DNA of 64,000 nucleotides, from positions 62,001-126,000 of the forward strand of contig JARGPI010000018.1 of NCBI GenBank assembly GCA_029213005.1, given 5' to 3'. Positions 25,422 to 33,117 of this stretch are shown here, piece after piece. The notes below the pieces were generated by a model. That model made no database searches. It was not told where the DNA came from and was given only the letters and a program-made list of their open reading frames with translations. The position numbers and the translations under genes were made by a program. Each line of letters starts with the position of its first letter. The stretch's first letter is position 1. The DNA comes from Verrucomicrobiales bacterium. GTDB taxonomy: Bacteria > Verrucomicrobiota > Verrucomicrobiia > Verrucomicrobiales > DEV007.

Positions 25422-26429
25422 TCAGGGGCGGAGCTGCTCCACCTTTGTCGGCTCGATGTTCATGATCTGGTCATGAATCTTCAGAATTTCTTTTGATTGC
25501 TGGAAGAAGGCTTCGACCTCTTCGGCGCTCTGGTTGTTCGAAGCGACGAGCTGATCGAGTTGAGCGAGAAATTTGTTTTTATCGAGAGCAAGAGCATTCA
25601 TCTGAGCCTGGGCTCTGGCGTAGGCCTGTTTCACGACCTGCTGAGCTTGAGTGAGCGCTTCCCGCTTGCCTTCCTGGCGACCGGTCACGCGACCTTCAAC
25701 AACTCCCTGGGCGCGTCCTTTTTCCTCGAGATAAGCTTCCCGCTCGGCCTTGAATTGCCGATTGTTAAAGATTTTCTTCAGCACATTGGTGGTCTCTGCC
25801 GGATCGGGGCGCGAAACGGTCGCCGTTGCGGAGGTGGAGCGGATAACTTCGCCGCCGCTGCTCCGCGGGATCGTATCCAACTGCTTTTGAAAATACCGGT
25901 CCAGTTCGCGAAACTCTGCGATGGGTTTTTTGTATTGTTCGTGGAGAAAGGAAAGGCCGTTCACGACGCTGGCCAGTTTCTGCGCCTCCTGCTGATCCAT
26001 CTTCTGGCCTTTGCGAAGTCGCACTTCAATGTCGTTGATGTAGGTCAGCGTCTTTTTGCTGTCATAAACGATTTCGTTCATCTGAGCGAAGGTCCGCTGG
26101 AGCTGCTCTTTGTGGCTTTCCTCGAGTTCAGCGACCTGGTTACTCCATTCATCCCGGACCCGCTCGAGCTCGGACTGTTTGTCCGTAAGTTGCGAGGAGA
26201 GCTCCGAATTGCGGTTTTCCATCTCGCTGAGTCGTTGGCTCATCGTTTTAAAGGTCACTTCCGCCTGGAGATTTTTCGCTTTTTCATCCGACCAGAGTTT
26301 ACCCATAAACACGGTCCCTATCGTGGCGAGGAGCAGGAGAATAGACAAGCCAATGTACCCGGCTTTGCCTCTGGTTTTGCCGTAGCCATACTCTTTCAGA
26401 GTTTCGTCGACGTCGAAATTTTCAGTCAT
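25422..26429 (-). CDS. Membrane-anchored coiled-coil protein of unknown function
   Basis: 335 residues. A short cytosolic N-terminus (MTENFDVDETLKEYGYGKTR) and one transmembrane helix (GYIGLSILLLLATIGTVFMG) are followed by long heptad-rich coiled coil (about 55-150), a middle linker with proline and serine (ATATVSRPDPAETT) and a second charged coiled coil rich in Gln and Ala (EGRVTGRQEGKREALTQAQQ). No enzymatic motif is seen. It converges on the sigma gene, with 6 bp between stops. It could be an envelope or division-associated scaffold, but no family is recognised. Confidence 0.6.
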   Translation of the reverse strand: MTENFDVDETLKEYGYGKTRGKAGYIGLSILLLLATIGTVFMGKLWSDEKAKNLQAEVTFKTMSQRLSEMENRNSELSSQLTDKQSELERVRDEWSNQVAELEESHKEQLQRTFAQMNEIVYDSKKTLTYINDIEVRLRKGQKMDQQEAQKLASVVNGLSFLHEQYKKPIAEFRELDRYFQKQLDTIPRSSGGEVIRSTSATATVSRPDPAETTNVLKKIFNNRQFKAEREAYLEEKGRAQGVVEGRVTGRQEGKREALTQAQQVVKQAYARAQAQMNALALDKNKFLAQLDQLVASNNQSAEEVEAFFQQSKEILKIHDQIMNIEPTKVEQLRP

Positions 26430-26612
26430 GGTTGAAAGAAGTTAAAATGTGCGGCCACTTTGGTTCTCAGGTAAAACGCGATGGCACCGGCATTCATTAG
26501 CTGCCGTCTCTGGAAAACTCCATTAATTATTCAAGAAACCTTAACAGCAGGATGATTGGTTTTCAAGGTGGTTGGTCATTGATTTGATCCGCAAAACGGG
26601 GTCTATTCTGCC

Positions 26613-27938
26613 ATGCTGCGGCCTATCACTTCCGGGTTAAGTGCGTTTTTCTTTCTGATTTTTTCCATGGGTCTTAGTTCCGAAACCGAGCTGAAACACG
26701 CTCCCTCGCCGCCCGATAACCCGCTGATGGGGCTGGTGCCTTACCTCACGAGTGATCTCGTCGATCGTTTCCCCCACAGCCTTGAGTTTCAATACTTTCC
26801 CCTGTCCGAACTGATGACAGGGCCGGATCAGTTTGACTGGTCAAGCTTCGAGGCTGCACTCGCGCTCGCCGGAAAACGGGGCTGCCAGCTGGTGACCCGC
26901 ATTTATCTCGAATATCCCGGGAAAACGGGTATTCCCCGGTTTCTGATCGATGATGGGCTCGGCGTGATTGAATGGAAATCGGATGACGGGGTGGTTTTGA
27001 CGCCGGATTATGAGGATCCCAAATTGCTGAAAGCCCTTCAGAGTTTTATCGCGGCATTTGGAGCGAAATTCGACAGCGATCCCCGGTTTGGCTATCTCAC
27101 CGCGGGTTTGCTGGGGCTCTGGGGTGAATGGCACACTTATCCGAGGTCGGAATATTTTGCGTCGAAGCCGGTTCAGGCCGGGGTCTTAAAAGCGCTGGTC
27201 GAGGCGTTTTCGATTACGCCGGTGCTGCACCGTTACCCCGCCGGTGACAATCACTATACCTATACGAAAAACGCTCACCTCCCGTTTGGTTATCACGACG
27301 ACTCCTTTGCCTGGGCCACTCTGGATACCGGTAAACCGGAAGATAACTGGTATTTTATGCCATTGCTGCAGACCGCTCAAGCCACCGCAAAGTGGAAAAA
27401 CCATCCGATCGGTGGAGAGATCCGGCCCGAGCTGTGGGAGACCTGTTTCACCGATAAGCCGCATCCGGGAAATCAGGGTTTCGCGAGGTGTGTGCGGGAA
27501 ACGCATGTTTCGTGGTTGATGGACTCCGGAATGTTCGACCGGCGCTTTCCGGTTTCCCGGGAGCGAAAATCGCGTGCCGTTTCCGAGGTTCGAAAAATGG
27601 GGTATTCTTTTCACGTCCCGAAGTGGTCGGCTCAGGAGAGTGGAATCACGGTTAAAATCGAAAACCGGGGAGTGGCTCCGTTTTACCGGAGCTGGCCGGT
27701 CGAAATCGCAGCCTTTCGTAAAGGGGAGGAGGTCTGGCGGGAAACGAGCGCCCACACGCTGCAGTCCATTCTCCCCGGCGAATCAAAAGAGATCCGCTTC
27801 GACTTGCCTGATACCGTCACCGGACTCGAATTGCGGATCGCAGTGCCGAATACGATGCCTACCGGGAAACCGGTTCGCTTTGCCAATGAAACGCAAGGCG
27901 ACCTTTGGCTGACTCTCGGGACCTATCAAAAACCATGA
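26613..27938 (+). CDS. Exported DUF4832-like putative glycosidase
   Basis: 441 residues with a signal peptide (about 1-24). NPLMGLVPYL near residue 35 and LSELMTGPDQFDWSSFEAAL are typical of DUF4832/DUF4874 proteins, which adopt a GH-like TIM barrel. The segment RFGYLTAGLLGLWGEWHTYP contains the GxWGEWH signature, with a Glu that would serve as acid/base. The C-terminal 120 residues form a beta-sandwich. Biochemical function of the family is not settled. The 3' end overlaps the next gene start. Confidence 0.7.
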   Translation: MLRPITSGLSAFFFLIFSMGLSSETELKHAPSPPDNPLMGLVPYLTSDLVDRFPHSLEFQYFPLSELMTGPDQFDWSSFEAALALAGKRGCQLVTRIYLEYPGKTGIPRFLIDDGLGVIEWKSDDGVVLTPDYEDPKLLKALQSFIAAFGAKFDSDPRFGYLTAGLLGLWGEWHTYPRSEYFASKPVQAGVLKALVEAFSITPVLHRYPAGDNHYTYTKNAHLPFGYHDDSFAWATLDTGKPEDNWYFMPLLQTAQATAKWKNHPIGGEIRPELWETCFTDKPHPGNQGFARCVRETHVSWLMDSGMFDRRFPVSRERKSRAVSEVRKMGYSFHVPKWSAQESGITVKIENRGVAPFYRSWPVEIAAFRKGEEVWRETSAHTLQSILPGESKEIRFDLPDTVTGLELRIAVPNTMPTGKPVRFANETQGDLWLTLGTYQKP

Positions 27939-29005
27939 TGAAACAAACTGTCGAATCGATACGGTCTTCAGACCGGCTTCTTTTGGAAGTGGTCACGGGG
28001 AGTCGGGCCTACGGAACCGATACTCCGGAATCCGATATCGATCTGCGGGGTATCTTTATCATGCCGCGACGTCAGTTCTTCGGTCTCGATTATGTCGACC
28101 AGGTCAGCGATGCCACAAACGACGAAACTTACTATGAGATCGGTCGCTATATCGATCTGCTCATGAAAAGTAATCCGAACCTGATGGAGCTACTGTTTGT
28201 CGAGCGGGATTGCCTGCGATATCGCGATCCGATTTTGGATCAGATCACGCCGGAGCTAGTGCTTTCCCGACAGTGCGAACAAACCTTTGCCGGATATGCT
28301 ATTTCTCAAATCAGTAAAGCGAGAGGTCTGAATAAAAAAATCGTTAACCCGATGGATGGGCCCCGGAAATCAATACTCGAATTTTGCTATATGGTATCCG
28401 GTCAGGGATCGGTGCCTTTGGTCAGTTGGCTGCGAGAAAAGGGGATGGATCAAAAGCACTGCGGGCTCGTGAAGATTCCCCACATGCGCGATGCCTACGG
28501 GATTTTTTACTCCGAAGATCCCGAGATGGAATACCGGGGTGTCATCCGGGACGAAACGACGACCGAAGTCAATGTCAGCAGCATACCAAAAGGCGAGGAG
28601 CCAGTCGGCTGGATGACCTTTAACAAAGACGGGTTCAAAAAATACTGCAAAGAATACCGCGAATATCAGGACTGGCTCGAGAACCGTAACGAAGCCCGCT
28701 ACTCCAACAACATCGAGCACGGGAAAAATTACGATTCCAAGAACCTGATGCATACCTTTCGTTTACTTGATATGGCCCGCGAGATCGCTACCGAATCCAG
28801 GCTGAAAGTGCGCCGTCCCAATCGCGATTTTTTGATGAGAATCCGACGGGGTGAATTCGAGTACGACGACCTCATCGCAATGGCGGAGGAAAAAGTAAAT
28901 GATATAAAAGCCGCATACCAAAGAAGCGACCTGCCCGATTTTCCCGACAGAGAAAAGCTCCACGAAATCCTTATTCAAATTCGGGAGACGAAATATCTGG
29001 GGTGA
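27935..29005 (+). CDS. Nucleotidyltransferase, RlaP/PF10127 type
   Basis: 356 residues from ATG 27935, which overlaps the previous stop (ATGATG), suggesting translational coupling. The N-terminus has VVTGSRAYGTDTPESDIDLR, the GS(x)9-10 DxD metal and nucleotide-binding motif of DNA polymerase beta-fold transferases. The rest is helical and highly charged, with DYVDQVSDATNDETYYEIGR and NIEHGKNYDSKNLMHTFRLL, both typical of this family. Phage T4 RlaP-type proteins act in nucleic-acid repair; cellular roles are poorly known. The upstream start at 27905 would lie within the previous gene and is less likely. Confidence 0.85.
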   Translation: MMKQTVESIRSSDRLLLEVVTGSRAYGTDTPESDIDLRGIFIMPRRQFFGLDYVDQVSDATNDETYYEIGRYIDLLMKSNPNLMELLFVERDCLRYRDPILDQITPELVLSRQCEQTFAGYAISQISKARGLNKKIVNPMDGPRKSILEFCYMVSGQGSVPLVSWLREKGMDQKHCGLVKIPHMRDAYGIFYSEDPEMEYRGVIRDETTTEVNVSSIPKGEEPVGWMTFNKDGFKKYCKEYREYQDWLENRNEARYSNNIEHGKNYDSKNLMHTFRLLDMAREIATESRLKVRRPNRDFLMRIRRGEFEYDDLIAMAEEKVNDIKAAYQRSDLPDFPDREKLHEILIQIRETKYLG

Positions 29006-29024
29006 GAGAGGGGGTGGACCCAGG

Positions 29025-29318
29025 AATGCCGCTAAGTCTTCGGTATCAGTCGCTCTACGGCAACGCCGTTATGTAACACAGCCCCGGGTTGACCGGAGCG
29101 AAGCAGAGAGTCTACCCGGTGATTTTATCACACGACAAGCTGATCACTGAAAGTGATCTGAAAGCTTTCGCAACGCCTTCAGCGTAGGGAATCTCCTGGG
29201 ACGCAAATCCCATGGTAGCCTCCGTTTCACTACGGCAACCATGGGCTGGGTTACGTAACGGCGTTGCCGTATTTTTGAATTCTTTGCCAATGGAATCCAC
29301 GCAATCCTTAGCGGCATT
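29025..29318. repeat. Structured repeat element, copy A
   Basis: A 294-bp element with 12-bp terminal inverted repeats (AATGCCGCTAAG and CTTAGCGGCATT). Inside, TACGGCAACGCCGTTA near the left end pairs perfectly with TAACGGCGTTGCCGTA near the right end, so the whole element closes as one long stem. Within it, CCGGGT/ACCCGG, GATCACT-GAA-AGTGATC and CCCATGGT/ACCATGGG form three further hairpins, giving a multibranched fold. No transposase is present. Predicted reading frames inside are not proteins. Copies B (29333) and C (46344) share it. Confidence 0.85.
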
Positions 29319-29332
29319 AAACGGTTCCCTGG

Positions 29333-29637
29333 AATGCCGCTAAGTTTTCGGTTCAGTCGCTCTACGGCAACGCCGTTATGTAACACAGCCCCGGGTTGAT
29401 CGAGGCGAAGCAGAGAGTCTACCCGGTGATTTTATCACAAGACAAGCTGATCGCTGAAAGTGATCTGAAAGCTTTCGCAACGCCTTCAGCGTAGGGATCT
29501 CCTGGGATGCGAATCCCATGGTAGCCTCCGCTTCACTGCGGCAACCATGGGCTGGGTTACGTAACGGCGTTGCCGTTTTTTGAATTCTTTGCCAAGAATT
29601 CTTTGGCAATGGAGTTCAAGTAATTCTTAGCGGCATT
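29333..29637. repeat. Structured repeat element, copy B
   Basis: A second copy of the element, 14 bp after copy A in the same orientation, with the same 12-bp termini. Differences fall mainly in ways that keep pairing: the central hairpin is GATCGCT-GAA-AGTGATC (a G-U pair replaces A-U). An 11-bp insertion repeating GAATTCTTTGCCA lies near its right end. A TGTACCCTGTACA repeat pair begins 4 bp after it. Confidence 0.85.
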
Positions 29638-29641
29638 AAAC

Positions 29642-29676
29642 TGTACCCTGTACAGTCTTCGATTGTACCCTGTACA
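29642..29676. repeat. TGTACCCTGTACA repeat pair, 22-bp period
   Basis: Copies at 29642-29654 and 29664-29676, both perfect, in reverse orientation to those at 3144. They directly follow structured element copy B. Confidence 0.85.
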
Positions 29677-29736
29677 GTTTGGGCTTGAACAGGAAATTCA
29701 ATGCGCGCGCGCAAACCAAATCGTTAGTGGCCGCCG

Positions 29737-29807
29737 ATTCTTGCTCTTGCTCTTAATCCTGTTCTTGTTCTGACGCTTTAGAGCAAGAGCAAGAGCAAGA
29801 GCAAGAG
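29737..29807. repeat. Hexanucleotide repeats forming an inverted pair
   Basis: TTCTTGCTCTTGCTCTT and further TTCTTG units (29737-29770) face GAGCAAGAGCAAGAGCAAGA units (29781-29807) across a 10-nt spacer. The arms can form a long imperfect hairpin. It lies 24 bp after the stop of the CDF transporter gene (minus strand) and could act as its terminator. Confidence 0.75.
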
Positions 29808-29830
29808 TTGGTAGGGGAGCCCCCCGCTCT

Positions 29831-30757
29831 CTACCCAATTGGCTGGGAACGCTCCGTCGGCTCGATGTGAACGGTAACATCCTGGATACTGAGTTGCGAC
29901 GCAAGGAGCGACTCTTTCACGAGGTGAGCTATATCATGACCTTCGCGGACGCTCAATTCACCCTCTACAATCACATGAAGATCGATAAAGTGAACCAGAC
30001 CGCTTTTCCTGACGCGACATTTCTCGGTTTCCTGAACCCCGCAAACCTCACCTGCGATATCGCGGATTTGATCAATCAATTCCACGGAAGGCGAGACATC
30101 GAGCACATCGCTCAAAGCGGAACGGAACAGCCCGACTCCATTGTAGGCAATCACCCCGGCTGCAAAAAGGGCCGCCCAGTCATCAGCACTTTCGTAGCCC
30201 GGTCCCATAAAAAGCGCGACGGATATCCCGATAAACGCCGCGATCGAAGTCAGCGAATCCGAGCGGTGATGCCACGCATCCGTTTGCATCGCTTTGCTCC
30301 CGATACTTTTCCCGGTGTGAAATAAATACCGGAACATCAACTCCTTGGATATAATCACCGCAACGAGGACAATCAGCGTAAAAGGCTCCGGCATGTGATG
30401 GGGAGTCCGGATCTCGATGATACTCTTGAGCGCAATACCCACCGCCGCTCCGAGCAGGATCGTTGCGACTGCGAGGGCGGCGAGAGGTTCCGCTTTTCCG
30501 TAGCCGTAGGGATAGCGCTCCGTAGCGGGTTGGGAGGCAATTCGCAAGCTGCCCCAAACCATCATAGAACTCATAATGTCGAGGATGGATTCGACTCCGT
30601 CAGCGACCAGCGCGTAGGAATTTCCCAGGATGCCGGCAAGGATTTTGACCACCGCCAGACACGAACTGGCGACGATTCCCCACGCCGTCGCCCTGACGCC
30701 ACGGGAAGCCGCGGCGGCGAGAACGTCATTTTTCGAGGGGTGGTTTTGAACCGACAT
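29831..30757 (-). CDS. Cation diffusion facilitator (CDF) metal transporter
   Basis: Inner-membrane divalent metal/proton antiporter, 308 residues from ATG 30757. The first helices carry ALVADGVESILDIMSSMMVW, matching the CDF signature ADxxxSxxD, with E in place of the usual H. RYPYGYGKAEPLAAL follows. TM5 has DAWHHRSDSLTSIAAFIGIS with the HxxxD metal site. The C-terminal cytosolic domain (VHFIDLHVIVEGELSVREGH) has the ferredoxin-like fold used for metal sensing. The first-shell ligand change (HxxxD to ExxxD) may alter specificity among Zn, Fe and Mn. An upstream start at 30790 is possible. Confidence 0.9.
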   Translation of the reverse strand: MSVQNHPSKNDVLAAAASRGVRATAWGIVASSCLAVVKILAGILGNSYALVADGVESILDIMSSMMVWGSLRIASQPATERYPYGYGKAEPLAALAVATILLGAAVGIALKSIIEIRTPHHMPEPFTLIVLVAVIISKELMFRYLFHTGKSIGSKAMQTDAWHHRSDSLTSIAAFIGISVALFMGPGYESADDWAALFAAGVIAYNGVGLFRSALSDVLDVSPSVELIDQIRDIAGEVCGVQETEKCRVRKSGLVHFIDLHVIVEGELSVREGHDIAHLVKESLLASQLSIQDVTVHIEPTERSQPIG

Positions 30758-30858
30758 TTGCGAGCGGGATTTCCCGGAGAAGAGTATCACAAATTCCGCC
30801 GGAATATCGACTCACAAAATGACGCGTCTCCGGTCTTGGAAAAACCAATAAAAAGAGA

Positions 30859-31881
30859 TCACTCGGGCAGGTCCAGAGAAAATGATTTCGATTCCGGGCC
30901 GGGTTTTTGATCGGGATTCGAGAGATCGGTATCGAATACCCGCCTCGTGGTATTTCCGGCAAGATCCTCAAGAAATTCACCAACCTGCAAAGTGTAGTTA
31001 CCGGAAGCCCAGCCTTCCGTATGATACAGTTCGAACCGCGTCTGGGAGCGGTCAGCCTTCACGGTCGTTTCGATCAACTTACCCTCCCGTTGGATTCGCA
31101 GGTAGCGCTCCGCCAGAAACGGATCGATCGCCCGGTTGGTTTGGATAGTTAAAGAGCCGCCTTTTTCGCTTGGGGGAAGGATTTTCCATTGAGCGAGGTC
31201 GATTCGCTGCCGTCTCTCGTCCGTTGTGCGGAAGGAGTGACGGAACGGCGTTCCCATTTTTAGTCCCGCCGGGTTTTGGAGCGACTCGTCGATCAGTAAA
31301 TGATAGTGTTTTCCCGGTAGCAAAACAGGGCCGAGTTCTTCGCGAAGATTGACTCCCTGCTTGATTCGGCCCGGATGAATCCAGAGAGTTAATCTGCGGT
31401 TGTTGTTCGACCAGAGTTCCTGTCGGCGCCACGGATCGTGAACCGCTTTTCCCGATTCGTCGACGATGTGGATTTGCTCGAAAATCTCGCGACCTTCCCG
31501 GATTGGTTGATAGAATTCGATATAGAATTTCAGTAAATTGGCCGGGACCGTTTCCGTCCCGGGGTAAATTTTAATGACTTTTGGCGGTGCCTGATTTTCG
31601 GGAGGCTTGTGTCGGTATTCCAAACTCGCCACCAGTTCATCTTCGACAGTAACTCTGGCGAGGTAAGTTTCGCCGGGGCTGAGCGGGTAGGTTGGGCGCA
31701 GGATGAGCCGGGAACCTTTCCGCTCGACGGTGGAAAATACCGATGGGAGACGATCTTCCTCTACCACAATCCGATGTAGAGAAATCTCCGCATTTTCGGG
31801 GGCGTCGGCTACGCTAAAAGTAGAGCCCGCGCCGGTCTCGATAAGTAGAGCGGATCCGGCGAGTAATGCTAGAATCATCAC
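30859..31881 (-). CDS. Exported Ig-like (SbsA-type) protein, unknown role
   Basis: 340 residues with a short N-terminal hydrophobic signal (MMILALLAGSALLIETGAGS). The body is beta-rich and repeats the pattern of bacterial Ig-like domains: LRPTYPLSPGETYLARVTVE, IYPGTETVPANLLKFYIEFY and YTLQVGEFLEDLAGNTTRRV. No catalytic motif is seen. Its start overlaps the stop of the upstream propeller protein by 4 bp (ATGA), so the two are translated together and probably act together at the cell surface or in the periplasm. Confidence 0.6.
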   Translation of the reverse strand: MMILALLAGSALLIETGAGSTFSVADAPENAEISLHRIVVEEDRLPSVFSTVERKGSRLILRPTYPLSPGETYLARVTVEDELVASLEYRHKPPENQAPPKVIKIYPGTETVPANLLKFYIEFYQPIREGREIFEQIHIVDESGKAVHDPWRRQELWSNNNRRLTLWIHPGRIKQGVNLREELGPVLLPGKHYHLLIDESLQNPAGLKMGTPFRHSFRTTDERRQRIDLAQWKILPPSEKGGSLTIQTNRAIDPFLAERYLRIQREGKLIETTVKADRSQTRFELYHTEGWASGNYTLQVGEFLEDLAGNTTRRVFDTDLSNPDQKPGPESKSFSLDLPE

Positions 31882-32978
31882 GGCAGCGCGATCGTGACGA
31901 GATCGCCGGTTTCGCTCAGGGCGAGGGCCGATTCGTCATCGAGTCGGCTCATTTTGACGACACCGTGATAGGTTTCGGCAATTTGGATTTGTTCCGTAGC
32001 CGGGGTGTTCCCCTTCAAGCGACGCACCGCTTTATCATTGACCTCCGGAGCTGAAAGCAGTTCCTGATCAAAACGAAAAGCAAGATGTGGGCTTGGTCCG
32101 TAGGGGCGTTTCTCATGATGGAACCGAAAGGTGTTGGTGAGAACTTTGGATTTGCCCTCTGTTGAGTAGCCGAACATATCAAGAGGGCGATTGCCGGAAC
32201 CGAGCTCGATCATGCTGATCCCTTTGATCACCGCTCCGGGCTTGATGGCATCAATTGGATATTTCACCACCGGGGTGCAGCTGAAGGCTCCGACGATGTA
32301 GTGCTTTCCGTCCTCCTCGTAGGGAATCATTACGCTCATCGGTGCTTTGGTTTCCCAGCGGTTGTGGGCAACGTGAAACGTTTCGGCACTGTAGACCTGG
32401 CCGCCTTTTTCGTGCTGAAGTGGTCCGTCGACCGAAAAGATCTTGCTGGCGAATTCTTCATTACACCGCGCGGCTGCAATCAGTCGATTGTCGATCCAAA
32501 CCATATCGGTAATCACGCTGACCGGTGCCTTTTCGCCCTTCGGTAGAGGTATGCGAACATGTTTCACACCTTTCAGGGTCACCGGCGTCATTGTGCCGTC
32601 CCGATCGATGCGGATTAAGCCCGGGGTGCGGGTCTTCTGATTAAAGCAGGCCACATAGAGATTTTTCGAAATGGGATTCACCTCCATATCGATGATGTCC
32701 AGATCGTTTTCCCCCACACCCATTTTTGAGGCGAGCTCCTTTTGAAAACCGGGGATGGGTTGGAAGCGGGTTGTCGCCGCAGTTGTGTCACCCGTCTCCA
32801 CGGCGAAGATCTGGGACTTCGTGCCATCTGCAATGAGGAGAACGCCGTCGGGAGCGAAGTGAATCACCTGGATGCGGTTCAATTCAACATCACCGGTGTG
32901 AGCTTCCCTAATCACCTCGGTGGCAGACAAATACGACAAACCGAGGAATAGACTGAGAAGTGGCAGCGCGAGTTTCAT
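31878..32978 (-). CDS. Exported beta-propeller-like protein
   Basis: 366 residues from ATG 32978, which starts a signal peptide (MKLALPLLSLFLGLSYLSA). Repeats such as IQVIHFAPDGVLLIADGTKS, IDMEVNPISKNLYVACFN and VITDMVWIDNRLIAAARC follow the blade pattern of NHL/WD-like propellers. No enzymatic residue pattern is recognised. It is the first gene of a two-gene minus-strand unit with the Ig-like protein and is divergent from the DUF4838 gene at 33118. Confidence 0.6.
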   Translation of the reverse strand: MKLALPLLSLFLGLSYLSATEVIREAHTGDVELNRIQVIHFAPDGVLLIADGTKSQIFAVETGDTTAATTRFQPIPGFQKELASKMGVGENDLDIIDMEVNPISKNLYVACFNQKTRTPGLIRIDRDGTMTPVTLKGVKHVRIPLPKGEKAPVSVITDMVWIDNRLIAAARCNEEFASKIFSVDGPLQHEKGGQVYSAETFHVAHNRWETKAPMSVMIPYEEDGKHYIVGAFSCTPVVKYPIDAIKPGAVIKGISMIELGSGNRPLDMFGYSTEGKSKVLTNTFRFHHEKRPYGPSPHLAFRFDQELLSAPEVNDKAVRRLKGNTPATEQIQIAETYHGVVKMSRLDDESALALSETGDLVTIALP

Positions 32979-33117
32979 ACCGACAAGATTAAGGCCTGTT
33001 TGTGGCACTGGAAATGGCCTCTTAACGGGATCAACGATATCAGTCCTGCGCTTTTTGGCGTATACCCGCAGAGATACTTTATGAGTTGCCTGAAGGATGT
33101 GGGAAATTTGAATCGCG

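Noticed and set aside
25497..26435. Long plus-strand open frame opposite the coiled-coil gene
   Set aside because: Its translation is Leu/Phe/Ala-rich with no motif and mirrors the codon pattern of the minus-strand gene, whose heptads and membrane helix are coherent.
29112..29609. Short conserved-looking proteins (NPAHGCRSE..., ATMGFASQEI) inside the repeated element
   Set aside because: They lie entirely inside the structured repeat copies, have no ribosome site, and change length between copies; similarity between them follows from the repeat.
29023..29640. Insertion sequence with transposase
   Set aside because: The elements are about 300 bp, with no coding capacity for a transposase.
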